From contig NZ_CP034412.1 in assembly GCF_006094275.1 (NCBI RefSeq), forward strand, positions 1,550,001 to 1,614,000: 64,000 nucleotides of DNA. Direction: 5' to 3'. The position numbers were made by a program, and so were the translations under genes. How positions within the stretch are numbered: position 1 is the stretch's first letter; each line of letters starts with the position of its first letter. The notes under the pieces were generated by a model. That model saw only the letters and a program-made list of their open reading frames with translations, had not been told where the DNA came from and did not search any database. The stretch is from Glutamicibacter creatinolyticus (GTDB taxonomy: Bacteria > Actinomycetota > Actinomycetes > Actinomycetales > Micrococcaceae). Of the stretch, positions 1 through 7,355 are shown piece after piece.

Positions 1-211
1 GCGCGATCGCTTCCCCGACCAGGTCCTCACTGCGCCCATCGCCGTACATTTCCGCGGTGTCCACCAGCGACAGGCCCAGCTCAATGCCGGTGCGCAGCGT
101 GGCGATTTCCTTCTCCCGTGCCGCGGGAGCATCTCCCATGAACCACGTGCCCTGGCCAATGGCCGGAACCGCATCCCCAAGCGCGAGTTGTACCAAAGTA
201 TGGTGTTCCAT
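1..211 (-). CDS. Aldo/keto reductase, N-terminal part (runs off window)
   Basis: The reverse strand from the ATG at 211 reads into the left edge of the window. The 70 visible residues carry the N-terminal signature of the aldo/keto reductase family: a VPAIGQGTW strand followed by LSLVDTAEMYGDGRSEDLVG, which contains the family's Asp-Thr-Ala and catalytic-type Tyr. Such enzymes reduce aldehydes or ketones with NADPH in the cytoplasm. The substrate cannot be inferred from this fragment. The remaining three quarters of the gene, including the catalytic Lys and His, lie outside the window. Confidence 0.85.
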   Translation of the reverse strand, partial: MEHHTLVQLALGDAVPAIGQGTWFMGDAPAAREKEIATLRTGIELGLSLVDTAEMYGDGRSEDLVGEAIA

Positions 212-679
212 GTCATACACCCTAGGCGAGGAGTCGTGTTCCGCCCGGTATTTGTTGGCTTGGTCAGCACCGTTGGGGGCGAATTCCTAGCAAAATCAGC
301 GTTTGTTAACAACAGCGCGCTGCCGCGTCCGGGTCGGCGCAGAACAGGAATCCGGGGGTAAAGTCGGCGCAACGAGAAAAGCCAGCATCTGTGAATGCTG
401 GCTTTTCCCGGTATCGGCCGAAGTCGTTCTGCGCGTCATCGACGCGAGCGAGAAGACCGTGGCTAACTTACTCAATTGACCAAATGGCACGCCCCCCAAA
501 GCGTCCAAGTGCCCCGTTGGCCAATTGACCATAGCTTATTGGGTGCCAAGGACATATGGAGGGGTACTAAGTAGTGCTTTCGGAATTTTTAGGTAGTACT
601 GCGTAAACGAATAGCTGGCCTGTCCGACAGGGTTTGGGCGAAAACCGACCGCCGGCGCGAAGACTGGGGCAGGCATTGC
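212..679. other. Intergenic region with an orphan hairpin and repeated CAATTGACCA
   Basis: I see no convincing gene in this 468-base gap between two reverse-strand genes. It is AT-richer than its surroundings. It contains a perfect 12-bp hairpin (377-406) and two exact copies of CAATTGACCA at 473-482 and 522-531. The second copy lies in a near-palindrome, GGCCAATTGACC. The right part would be the 3' untranslated region of the LuxR-type gene, and the part just above 211 the promoter of the aldo/keto reductase. Confidence 0.5.
377..406. terminator. Rho-independent type hairpin
   Basis: AAAAGCCAGCAT (377-388) pairs perfectly with ATGCTGGCTTTT (395-406) around a 6-base loop. With A and T runs on both flanks it could terminate in either direction. 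The only transcript known to approach it is that of the LuxR-type gene ending at 680, almost 300 bases away, so it may also end an unrecognised small RNA. Confidence 0.7.
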
Positions 680-3373
680 TCAGGTGGCGCTGTCCCAGTA
701 GCTTGTGACAGCCTGCGATGCCCGGTCCGGCTGGGCCGGTTGCGCCGCCCCATGGTGGAAGTCGTCGGGGTCGCTGTCGTCATGGTCAATGAGCTGGCGC
801 CGGTCGCGGATTCCCAGCTTGGCGTAGGCCCGCTGCAGGTGGCCCTCCACGGTGCGCGGGGAGAGGTACAGTGCGGCGGCGATTTGCGTGTTGCTTTCAC
901 CCTGGGCGGCTCGCACGCAGGCGGCGTACTCGCGTTCGCTTAGCAGGGCGGAATCCACCCGGGCCCGTCCCAGACGCGGGGAGTTCACGTTGGCCAGCGG
1001 TCCGGCGATCTCGGCGCAGCGGCTGAGCAGGTGGGAGGCCCGCGCCCGTTTCCCGGAGGCCCGGGCCAGTTCGGAGCCGTGGTTGGCCAGCTCGGCGGCG
1101 TACAGCAGGCGCCCTTGCCGCACGTGGTTGTCAATCAGCTCATCCAGCTGCGGGCCCAGGTTCTCCAGTGCGGTGCCGTAACCGGCCAGGGTGGTGGCCA
1201 ACGTACCTTCCACGGTGGCGGCCAGGGAACTGAACTGTTCGGTCTGCTCGGTCAGCCGCAACCGCCAGGCGTCATGCAGCAGCCGCACCTGCTGCATTTT
1301 CAGCCCGCGTTCCTCGGCCTGGGTGAGCAGCCGTGAGAGGTAGTCCCGGGCCGCGGCGGTGCCCTCGCTGCGCAGTACGGCCGCCAGCAGCGCCCGTTCC
1401 GCTTCCAGTCGCAGAGGCTGTCCATCAAAACGGGCTGTGCGGGCCTGCTGCAGGAAGTGCCGTGCCTGTTCGGTGTTCCCCAGCAGGGAGGCGGCCCGGG
1501 AGCGCAGTGCCCAGACAATTGAGGCGGCGTTCAGCGGGTCGTTGAGCTCGGCTAGGGACAGCGCCTGGTCCAATGCCACCGCGGCGACCTGCGCGTTGCC
1601 GGTCTCCAGGTTCCAAGCACCCTTCCAAATCAGCTGATCCAGGTGGTGGGCGGAGCTGGAGTCGTCCTGGATCCGGGTGATGCGCGAACGCAGCTGCTGG
1701 GACCCGTTGCCTTCGGCCAACAGGACCGGGTGCAGCGCCGAGAACATGGTGCGCCGGCCACAGGCGCCGGTGTGTGCCCACACCGGCGAGGCGAATACCT
1801 GGGTGAACAGCTCGCGGGCCCGTACCGCCTGCCCCTGATAGGCCAGCAGCAGTCCGTAGCGGGCGAGGCAGGCCAGGCGAAGATCCGCGTGGATCCGCTG
1901 GTCCTCGAATGCCGCCAACAGGCTGACCGAGTCCACCGGCTGGTCCTGCAGGCTCAGCAGCACCAGACGCTGGGCCTCCACATCCGGCGGATCCCCGGGG
2001 CGCGGCTGCAGCAGGTCCAACGCCAGCTGCGGGGTGGGGCCATGGTGGTGAATGTAGGCGGCCGCCTGCCGAATTGGCGCCGCATGCTGGTCCAACCAGG
2101 GGGATAGGGTCTCCAGGCCCTGATTTGCCGCACCGGTCTCGAACTGGGCCACGGCCCGGGCGGCGGCCAACAGGGTGCGGGTCTCCTCGGCCACCTGCTC
2201 CTGGGAACCCAGTTGCTCGGTCAGCGCCACCACGATGTCATACCGGTAATTCGCCCCAGCCCGCAGTACGGGCCGCAACAGCTCATCGGCCGGCAGCGGA
2301 CATCCGACCCGCTGACGCAGCAGGGCCAGGTTGATTTCCAGCTCCCCGGCCTGCGTCCCATTCGAAATCACCGGGCCCAGCGCCTGCAGATGCTGGCCCA
2401 GCCGGTGACGGCCCAGCAGGCCAACAACGGCCTCCGCCGGGATGCCGGCAGTCAAGTCGACCAAGGGGGTGGCGGGTGAGTCGCCAGGGGAAGGCTCGGC
2501 ATCCAGGACCCGCGCGAGTCCGGTATCAATGGCCCGGTCCAGCACCTCGGTGCCCAGCACCTCCCCGGCCCGCTGCAGCGGCAATTGACCGGTAATGGCC
2601 AGGCGCTCCACCAGTTCGCGCATGGGAGGGGACTCGGCCCCAAGCCGGGCGTGGACCAGATCGCTGATCCGCGTCCCATTGGGTTTCCACTCCGGGTGCA
2701 GGCTCCAGTACCCGCCCACAAAGCGCACCGCCTGCTCGTCCTGCGCGTCATAGAGCAACTCACGCATCTGCAGGGGCTTGCCGCCAGAGACATGCAGCAA
2801 GGTGCACACGGTACTTTCGTTGACCGGGCCGCCAAGCACCTCCTCGGTGAGGAACCGTGCGTCCTCCCGATTCATCGGCGCCATCTCCAGCCGCCAGGAG
2901 CTGTGCATGCTGGCCAATTGGGCCAGGCAAATGGGCAGCCGACGCAGCTGGGCGGTCGCCACCACCAGGTGCACCTGACCCGATAGGGCCAGTTGCGCCA
3001 GGACGGCGGCGCTTTGCTCATCGACCTGCTCGGCTCGATCCAGCAGGATCCACATGGGTGAGTGGGAAGAGAACCCGGTGATGGCGGCAATCATCCGCGT
3101 CGGATGCCCCGCCGCTTCCCGCGTCTGCGGGATCTGTGAACACAGGCTGGACAGGACAGCGAACTCAACATGGGCCAAGCCCGAAGCACCGGTAATCCAA
3201 TAGAACTTCTGCCCCAGCGCCCGCAGCAGACGCAGGGCGAAAGTGGTGCGCCCACTGCCGGGCTTGCCAATCACAAAAACCGTCTTGCCCTCCTGCAGTC
3301 TTTGCACGCCTTCGTGCATCGCAGTGTGTCGGGATGGCAATAGAGCCGGCAGGGGGGCGGAGGGGCCAGTCAT
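680..3373 (-). CDS. Large ATP-binding LuxR-family transcriptional regulator (LAL type)
   Basis: A predicted 897-residue cytoplasmic regulator. The N-terminus has a STAND/AAA-type ATPase with Walker A GKPGSGRTT at residues 36-44 and a Walker B-like WILLD near 108-112. A long helical, Ala/Leu-rich middle resembles TPR-type sensor regions. Near residues 800-860 is a LuxR/GerE helix-turn-helix (LSEREYAACV, SNTQIAAALYLSPRTVEGHL). About 40 polar residues follow the HTH, longer than usual for this class. LAL regulators generally activate transcription on ligand and ATP binding. No signal or target is evident, and the neighbours (DUF2945, aldo/keto reductase) do not reveal one. ATG start at 3373. Confidence 0.9.
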   Translation of the reverse strand: MTGPSAPLPALLPSRHTAMHEGVQRLQEGKTVFVIGKPGSGRTTFALRLLRALGQKFYWITGASGLAHVEFAVLSSLCSQIPQTREAAGHPTRMIAAITGFSSHSPMWILLDRAEQVDEQSAAVLAQLALSGQVHLVVATAQLRRLPICLAQLASMHSSWRLEMAPMNREDARFLTEEVLGGPVNESTVCTLLHVSGGKPLQMRELLYDAQDEQAVRFVGGYWSLHPEWKPNGTRISDLVHARLGAESPPMRELVERLAITGQLPLQRAGEVLGTEVLDRAIDTGLARVLDAEPSPGDSPATPLVDLTAGIPAEAVVGLLGRHRLGQHLQALGPVISNGTQAGELEINLALLRQRVGCPLPADELLRPVLRAGANYRYDIVVALTEQLGSQEQVAEETRTLLAAARAVAQFETGAANQGLETLSPWLDQHAAPIRQAAAYIHHHGPTPQLALDLLQPRPGDPPDVEAQRLVLLSLQDQPVDSVSLLAAFEDQRIHADLRLACLARYGLLLAYQGQAVRARELFTQVFASPVWAHTGACGRRTMFSALHPVLLAEGNGSQQLRSRITRIQDDSSSAHHLDQLIWKGAWNLETGNAQVAAVALDQALSLAELNDPLNAASIVWALRSRAASLLGNTEQARHFLQQARTARFDGQPLRLEAERALLAAVLRSEGTAAARDYLSRLLTQAEERGLKMQQVRLLHDAWRLRLTEQTEQFSSLAATVEGTLATTLAGYGTALENLGPQLDELIDNHVRQGRLLYAAELANHGSELARASGKRARASHLLSRCAEIAGPLANVNSPRLGRARVDSALLSEREYAACVRAAQGESNTQIAAALYLSPRTVEGHLQRAYAKLGIRDRRQLIDHDDSDPDDFHHGAAQPAQPDRASQAVTSYWDSAT

Positions 3374-3800
3374 GGGCGCAAGGACTTTCAGTGCGAAGCG
3401 GGTAAAGGGGGCTGGGGAAGAGAGCTAATCCGGCACTCGCCGCGCACCACGCAACACGGCCCAAGAGGGGCTGGGGTAATGCGCGGTGTCCATAACCCCA
3501 GTGTCGCACCGCGTGCGTTTTTGCGATAGCCCCGCGTCAGCGCGAACAGATGGCGCAGATATTCGAAATACGCTCAGGGAAGGACGGGGAATGCAACAAC
3601 ACCAAAACACCCATTCGAACACATGTTCTAATCGAATGATCCCCCCTGCTTCCGCCGACCCGAACCGGACACGGTAACGCAGCGCTCGCCGAGAGCCGCC
3701 AGCACCAGTGATCCATCTAGCGGGACGCCCAGTCGCTGGAACCACAGGCCGCACGGCGTTACGCTACGGTCAGAAGCACGATCTTTAGAAAGGAAGCGTC
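3374..3800. other. Divergent promoter region, no gene recognised
   Basis: This 427-base gap separates the reverse-strand LuxR-type gene from the forward DUF2945 gene and should hold both promoters. Open frames across it have no recognisable protein character. Its one clear element is a LexA-box-like sequence at 3615-3630. Confidence 0.5.
3615..3630. promoter_or_regulatory. Candidate SOS (LexA) box
   Basis: TCGAACACATGTTCTA matches the actinobacterial/Gram-positive LexA consensus TCGAAC-N4-GTTCGA at 11 of 12 defined positions. It lies 171 bases upstream of the DUF2945 gene and about 240 bases upstream of the LuxR-type gene. Neither is a classical SOS gene, so regulation by LexA is inferred from the motif alone. 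Confidence 0.45.
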
Positions 3801-4016
3801 ATGAGCCACAAATTCTCCGTCGGAGACCACGTGTCCTGGAACTCCGAGGCGGGACGCGTCACCGGCAAGATCACCAAGGTCCACACCAACGACTTCACCT
3901 ACAAGGGGCACAACCGCCGCGCCAGTGACGACGAGCCCCAATATGAAATCAAGAGCGACAAAACAGACCACATTGCCGCGCACAAGGGCAGCGCCCTACA
4001 CAAGCTGGAGAAGTGA
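3801..4016 (+). CDS. DUF2945 (HVA1/tudor-like) small protein
   Basis: A predicted 71-residue acidic-basic cytoplasmic protein beginning FSVGDHVSWNSEAGRVTGKI and ending in an AAHKGSALHKL segment. Both are hallmarks of the DUF2945 / hypervirulence-associated TUDOR family. The fold is a small SH3/tudor-like barrel; no biochemical role is established. It has a good Shine-Dalgarno (AAGGAAG) before its ATG. The DUF488 gene begins 10 bases after its stop, so the two are probably co-transcribed, an arrangement suggestive of a stress-related pair. Confidence 0.85.
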   Translation: MSHKFSVGDHVSWNSEAGRVTGKITKVHTNDFTYKGHNRRASDDEPQYEIKSDKTDHIAAHKGSALHKLEK

Positions 4017-4026
4017 GTAGCGGGCA

Positions 4027-4575
4027 GTGAGTAAGGCAACGGTCTACACCATCGGTCACTCAACCCACGACATCGACGAATTCCTGGCAATGCTCAAGGA
4101 ACAACACGTCACAGTCCTCGTGGACGTGCGCCGCCTGCCCGGCTCCAACCGCTACCCGCAATTCAACCAAGATGAACTGCAGTCTGCGCTCGCCGATGCC
4201 GGAATCGACTACCGCTGGATGCAATCGCTCACCGGCCGCCGACCCGTGAGCCGGACTGTGCCATTTGAAGCCAACGCCTGGTGGCAGAACCGCAGTTTCC
4301 ACAATTACGCCGACTACGCGCTGAGTGAGGACTTTAACCAGGGTCTGGGGGAGTTGGCAGAACTGGCCAAGGAACAGATCCCGGCGGTGATGTGTTCCGA
4401 AGCCGTCTGGTGGCGCTGCCATCGACGCATCATTGCGGACCACCTGCTGGCCCGCAAGTTCCCGGTGCGCCACATCATGGGACCTGGCGAGGTGAAGGAC
4501 GCCGAACTCAGTTCCGGCGCGCACATTGAAGGCAACGAGTCCGAGGTGACATATCCCGCCGATGCCGCCGAATAG
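4027..4575 (+). CDS. DUF488 family protein
   Basis: A 182-residue protein starting with GTG. It has the family's opening TIGHSTHDIDEFLAML, then VDVRRLPGSNRYPQFN, and a C-terminal cysteine motif MCSEAVWWRCHRRIIAD with two conserved Cys and a His-Arg pair. DUF488 proteins are widespread, and their reaction is not firmly known. The conserved Cys/His suggest metal or nucleic-acid chemistry, which is inference. It sits directly downstream of the DUF2945 gene and ends before a strong terminator. Confidence 0.88.
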   Translation: MSKATVYTIGHSTHDIDEFLAMLKEQHVTVLVDVRRLPGSNRYPQFNQDELQSALADAGIDYRWMQSLTGRRPVSRTVPFEANAWWQNRSFHNYADYALSEDFNQGLGELAELAKEQIPAVMCSEAVWWRCHRRIIADHLLARKFPVRHIMGPGEVKDAELSSGAHIEGNESEVTYPADAAE

Positions 4576-4589
4576 GGGCCGTGGGCAAA

Positions 4590-4625
4590 GCAGCGTCGGC
4601 CGCCCAAAGGGGCGGCCGACGCTGC
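4590..4625. terminator. Bidirectional terminator between convergent genes
   Basis: A perfect 16-bp GC-rich stem (4590-4605 with 4610-4625) closes a 4-base loop. It lies between the ends of the forward DUF488 gene and the reverse DUF1541 gene, so it can serve both. Confidence 0.8.
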
Positions 4626-4676
4626 AGCGCTGATGTGTGAAACGCGGCGTTTTTAAGCCAGTTCACGAGGTTGCGC

Positions 4677-5126
4677 CTACTGGGCAGGTTGGATCTCACT
4701 TTCCGTGACCCACTTGTGGTTCGTCATGTTCATTCCGTCTGCTTCGTAATCCACCATGTAAACCGTCTCGTCGGTCGAATGAGCGACGGTGGCTTTCGCG
4801 CCGCGCATTCCGTTCATGTGCTCAGCCAGCAGGGTTACTTCGCTGCCGTCCGCGAATCGGCCTGATCCTGCATTCTCCAGCTCTTCCTGCACTACCCAGC
4901 GGTGGTCTTCGACCTCGTCGCCACCGTCGAGTGGCGTGTAGTTCACCGAATACGTAAACGTCTCGAAGGCGCCAGAGATGGTTGCCTTCGCGCCGCTCAT
5001 GCCCATCATGTGGTCCGCAGTCAGGGTGACCTCTGTCCCGACCGGGTAGGTCGGGTTCCGCGCTTCCTTGATGCCCACCGGGGCCGGTCCGCCGTCCATC
5101 GGGTGTTCCATCTGTGAGTGGTCCAT
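4677..5126 (-). CDS. Tandem DUF1541 (YdhK-like) protein, probable copper binding
   Basis: A 149-residue protein made of two DUF1541 repeats (about 28-82 and 91-145). Each contains a Met/His-rich core: DHMMGMSGAKATI in the first and EHMNGMRGAKATV in the second. The N-terminus MDHSQMEHPMDGG is also Met/His-rich. DUF1541 occurs in the copper-binding lipoprotein CopL of Staphylococcus and in Bacillus YdhK. Here no signal peptide or lipobox is visible, so it is predicted to be cytoplasmic. ATG 5126 was chosen over the in-frame GTG at 5135 because AGAAAGG lies 8 bases upstream. A CsoR-like palindrome 44 bases upstream of the start supports copper control. Confidence 0.82.
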   Translation of the reverse strand: MDHSQMEHPMDGGPAPVGIKEARNPTYPVGTEVTLTADHMMGMSGAKATISGAFETFTYSVNYTPLDGGDEVEDHRWVVQEELENAGSGRFADGSEVTLLAEHMNGMRGAKATVAHSTDETVYMVDYEADGMNMTNHKWVTESEIQPAQ

Positions 5127-5543
5127 AGTCCACACCTTTCTCTGGTTGTTCCCTCTGTCAATGCCGACGCTATACCCCTAGGGGGTATAGATCAAGTTTG
5201 GTGGTCTGCGCCCAGGAGCCGGTGGAGAAGGTGAGAAGTTCCAGGGAGTTCCTGTCGGCCGAACTGAGATTCGCGGAGAAGGCGAGAGCCGACCCCGCTG
5301 AAGCCGTCACGGAATTCCAGGGGCCGTGTTGCCCGGGGTCGGGGCCAGAGCGAATCGCGTCTGGAAGCTGTTAACCAACCGGAGCGGTGGCTGGAAACTC
5401 CCGTGAATTGTCACCCCGCTATGGACACGGTGCAGGGGTGATGGGATTCTTTTGCCGTTCAATAGCCGTCCGGGTGTTCCAGCTTTGAGGATTATCTGTG
5501 CGCCAAGCGGTTCCGTTCACAGGCCAGTCAAGAGGCATCCATC
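5127..5543. other. Intergenic region, copper-type operator then no recognisable gene
   Basis: A 417-base gap between divergent genes. The left end holds the DUF1541 promoter and operator. The rest contains only short open frames (the longest from GTG 5231, about 47 codons) with no family resemblance. A 7-bp inverted repeat TCACCCC / GGGGTGA lies near 5409-5442. It may be remnant sequence, but I see no insertion-sequence ends. Confidence 0.4.
5170..5190. promoter_or_regulatory. CsoR-type (copper repressor) operator
   Basis: CTATACCCC and GGGGTATAG form a perfect 9-bp inverted repeat around TAG. This matches the TACCCC-N-GGGGTA architecture of CsoR/RcnR-family operators. It sits 44 bases upstream of the DUF1541 start, a normal operator position. 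No csoR or copA gene is present in the window, so the repressor would act in trans. Confidence 0.72.
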
Positions 5544-6119
5544 ATGAGCGAACAGACAGCCGGGCAGCCGCTGCGCTATTCCATCAACCTCACCCTAGAC
5601 GGGTGCATTGACCACCGAGTGGGGGTGCCGGACGAGGAACTACACGCGCACTCGGCCCAAACCATTGCCAAGGCCGACGCGCTGATCTTCGGGCGGGTTA
5701 CCTACCAACTCATGGAGAGCGCCTGGCGGGCCTCGCCGACGGCACCACAAATGCCACCGTGGACGAAACCTTTCGCGCAAACCATTGATCAGGCCAAAAA
5801 GTACGTGGTCTCCAGCACGCTGGAACACGTGGACTGGAACGCGGAACTGCTCGCCGGGGACCTTCAAATAGCAATCAGGGGGCTAAAGCGTCAGCCCGGC
5901 AGGGGCCTTTACGTTGGGGGAGTGCAGTTGCCGCTGGCTCTGGCCGAATTTGGGCTGATTGACGAATATGAATTCATAATTCAGCCGCGGGTGGTCGGGC
6001 ACGGGCCCGCGCTGTTTGCAGGGCTCTCGCAGCACGTGGAACTGGAGCTGGTGGGCCACAAGGAGTTTTCCTCGGGTGCCTTCGCGTTGCAGTATGTTCC
6101 CCGGTCCGCGGCCGTTTAG
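5544..6119 (+). CDS. Dihydrofolate reductase-family protein (RibD C-terminal domain)
   Basis: A 191-residue protein of the RibD C-terminal/DHFR-like family, recognised by the opening strand YSINLTLDGCIDHRVGVPDEE, the FGRVTYQLME segment around residue 50, the YVVSST strand, a GGVQLPLALAEFGLIDEY helix and a VVGHGPALFAGL tail. Members are NADPH-binding reductases of mostly unknown substrate; many sit in stress or xenobiotic contexts. It stands alone on the forward strand behind a modest AGAGG ribosome site. A true folate or riboflavin role is unlikely, since the neighbours are not biosynthetic. Confidence 0.85.
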   Translation: MSEQTAGQPLRYSINLTLDGCIDHRVGVPDEELHAHSAQTIAKADALIFGRVTYQLMESAWRASPTAPQMPPWTKPFAQTIDQAKKYVVSSTLEHVDWNAELLAGDLQIAIRGLKRQPGRGLYVGGVQLPLALAEFGLIDEYEFIIQPRVVGHGPALFAGLSQHVELELVGHKEFSSGAFALQYVPRSAAV

Positions 6120-6239
6120 CGGCGTCGAATTCCAAGAGCGCTGTGCAACGTCTGCAGGTCCAAAAACGACGGAGCGGGAACCAAGTACAAGCTGACGGCT
6201 TGCGCGTTAACGAGCCATGACTGAGAGGGAAGGAGATTA

Positions 6240-6653
6240 ATGATGGGTAGCGGACATAGGGAGGAGACTCCAGGGGTCGATCGTGAACTGACGAGCTTCA
6301 TCCATCGATGGGCGGAAGCAATAGTCACCAATGACGTGAGTCGAATGGAATCATTCACGACGGCGAACTGGATTCTCATCGACCGGCCAGGAGTGATTTC
6401 TCGCGATTCTTTTCATAATGCCGTGGCAACCGGCCACCTTCGCCACGACAGCATGAGTCATGAAGTCCTGGGCATTGACCGGTATGGATCAATCGCCGTG
6501 ATTCGAACTCATGGCCGGAATTCAGGGCGGTTTCAGGGCCATCCGATTAAGGCCGATGAGTGGACCACCAATATTGTGCTCAAGGAAGCAGGAGGGTGGA
6601 AGTGTTTCTTGACGCAACTGACGCCCACAGGCACCGGGGCGGCCGAGGAATGA
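6240..6653 (+). CDS. NTF2-like (SnoaL/DUF4440) protein
   Basis: A 137-residue small protein with the alpha+beta pattern of the NTF2-like superfamily. An N-terminal helix (FIHRWAEAIVTNDVSRMESF) leads to TTANWILIDRPGVISRDSF and a set of C-terminal strands ending KCFLTQLTPTG. Such cone-shaped folds act as isomerases, dehydratases or binding proteins, and the role here is unknown. Two adjacent ATG codons are possible starts (6240 and 6243). AAGGAG lies 4 bases before the first and 7 before the second, so the second is favoured by spacing. Base composition is lower in GC than the core genes. Confidence 0.75.
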   Translation: MMGSGHREETPGVDRELTSFIHRWAEAIVTNDVSRMESFTTANWILIDRPGVISRDSFHNAVATGHLRHDSMSHEVLGIDRYGSIAVIRTHGRNSGRFQGHPIKADEWTTNIVLKEAGGWKCFLTQLTPTGTGAAEE

Positions 6654-6914
6654 GATACCGAAAAATCTGCTGCGGACGAAGTGGGCTGGCCCATTGATGC
6701 TGCAGAACAACGATTGTCGTGAACCTCAGCGTGGACAAAATGCCGACGCCGAACGAGTTTGCGCCCGAGCTGGTGTCACTGGGCGAACTGCACAAGACTC
6801 GTGGGCATGCAGGCCAACCCTTGCGAAGCGACGAAGCATTCTTGGGCGATGCCGTTATCGCAGGGGTTCCTGCCGTCCTCTAGTAGAACGTTCGCACGTC
6901 TTGCGGGTTGACAC
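6654..6914. other. Intergenic region with a possible gene remnant
   Basis: A 261-base gap at the ends of convergent genes. One forward frame (GTG 6719 to TAG 6883, 54 codons) has a protein-like composition (VDKMPTPNEFAPELVSLGEL, then HKTRGHAGQPLRSDE), but it has no ribosome site and no recognised family. It could be the tail of a decayed gene. I did not call it as a gene. Confidence 0.3.
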
Positions 6915-7352
6915 TCAGGTTCTGGCCTTTATTTCTGTCCGATGTTCAGCTCGCCGGGAGTCCATGACGTTCCGCCATGACGCCGGCAGGTCGTAGGCGA
7001 GCTCCCGGACGACGTCGGTTTTCTCCTCATCCGCAGGACAATGCTGCGCTCCCCACTGCCCGACGGTGGCGATGATCGGAACGAGATCGATGCCCTTTTC
7101 CGTCAATGTGTATTTGGCTTTTTGCCGGTGAGTTGGATCGTCGACGCGGATGAGGATCCCCGTCGTTGTGAGTCGTTCAAGGCGATCGGCGAGGATGCTG
7201 CTGGTGATTTTCTCTTCCGATCCGCGCAGAAGTTCGCGGAAGTGCCGACGTCCAGCGAAGATGATGTCGCGCAGGATGAGCAGCGTCCATCGATCGCCGA
7301 GGATCTCTACTGCGAGATTGATGGGGCAGCCGGAACGGTCCGTTGTTGCCAT
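6915..7352 (-). CDS. HxlR-family winged-helix transcriptional regulator
   Basis: A 145-residue regulator with the family's N-terminal Cys (SGCPINLAVEILGDRWTLLI), the RRHFRELLRGSEEKITSSIL recognition region, and the winged segment RLERLTTTGILIRVDDPTHR followed by YTLTEKGIDLVPI. HxlR proteins bind DNA as dimers and often sense aldehydes, quinones or oxidants through the N-terminal Cys. It starts 3 bases after the stop of the upstream hydrolase, with AAGAAAGG as ribosome site, so the two form one transcript. Autoregulation of that transcript is likely but not demonstrated. Confidence 0.92.
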   Translation of the reverse strand: MATTDRSGCPINLAVEILGDRWTLLILRDIIFAGRRHFRELLRGSEEKITSSILADRLERLTTTGILIRVDDPTHRQKAKYTLTEKGIDLVPIIATVGQWGAQHCPADEEKTDVVRELAYDLPASWRNVMDSRRAEHRTEIKART

Positions 7353-7355
7353 GAT

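Noticed and set aside
5191-5543. Possible insertion-sequence remnant
   Set aside because: Only a weak 7-bp inverted repeat and no transposase-like frame were seen, so no mobile element is called.
6719-6883. Small forward open frame of 54 codons
   Set aside because: No ribosome site, no known family and flanked by stops; kept only as a possible remnant in the intergenic note.
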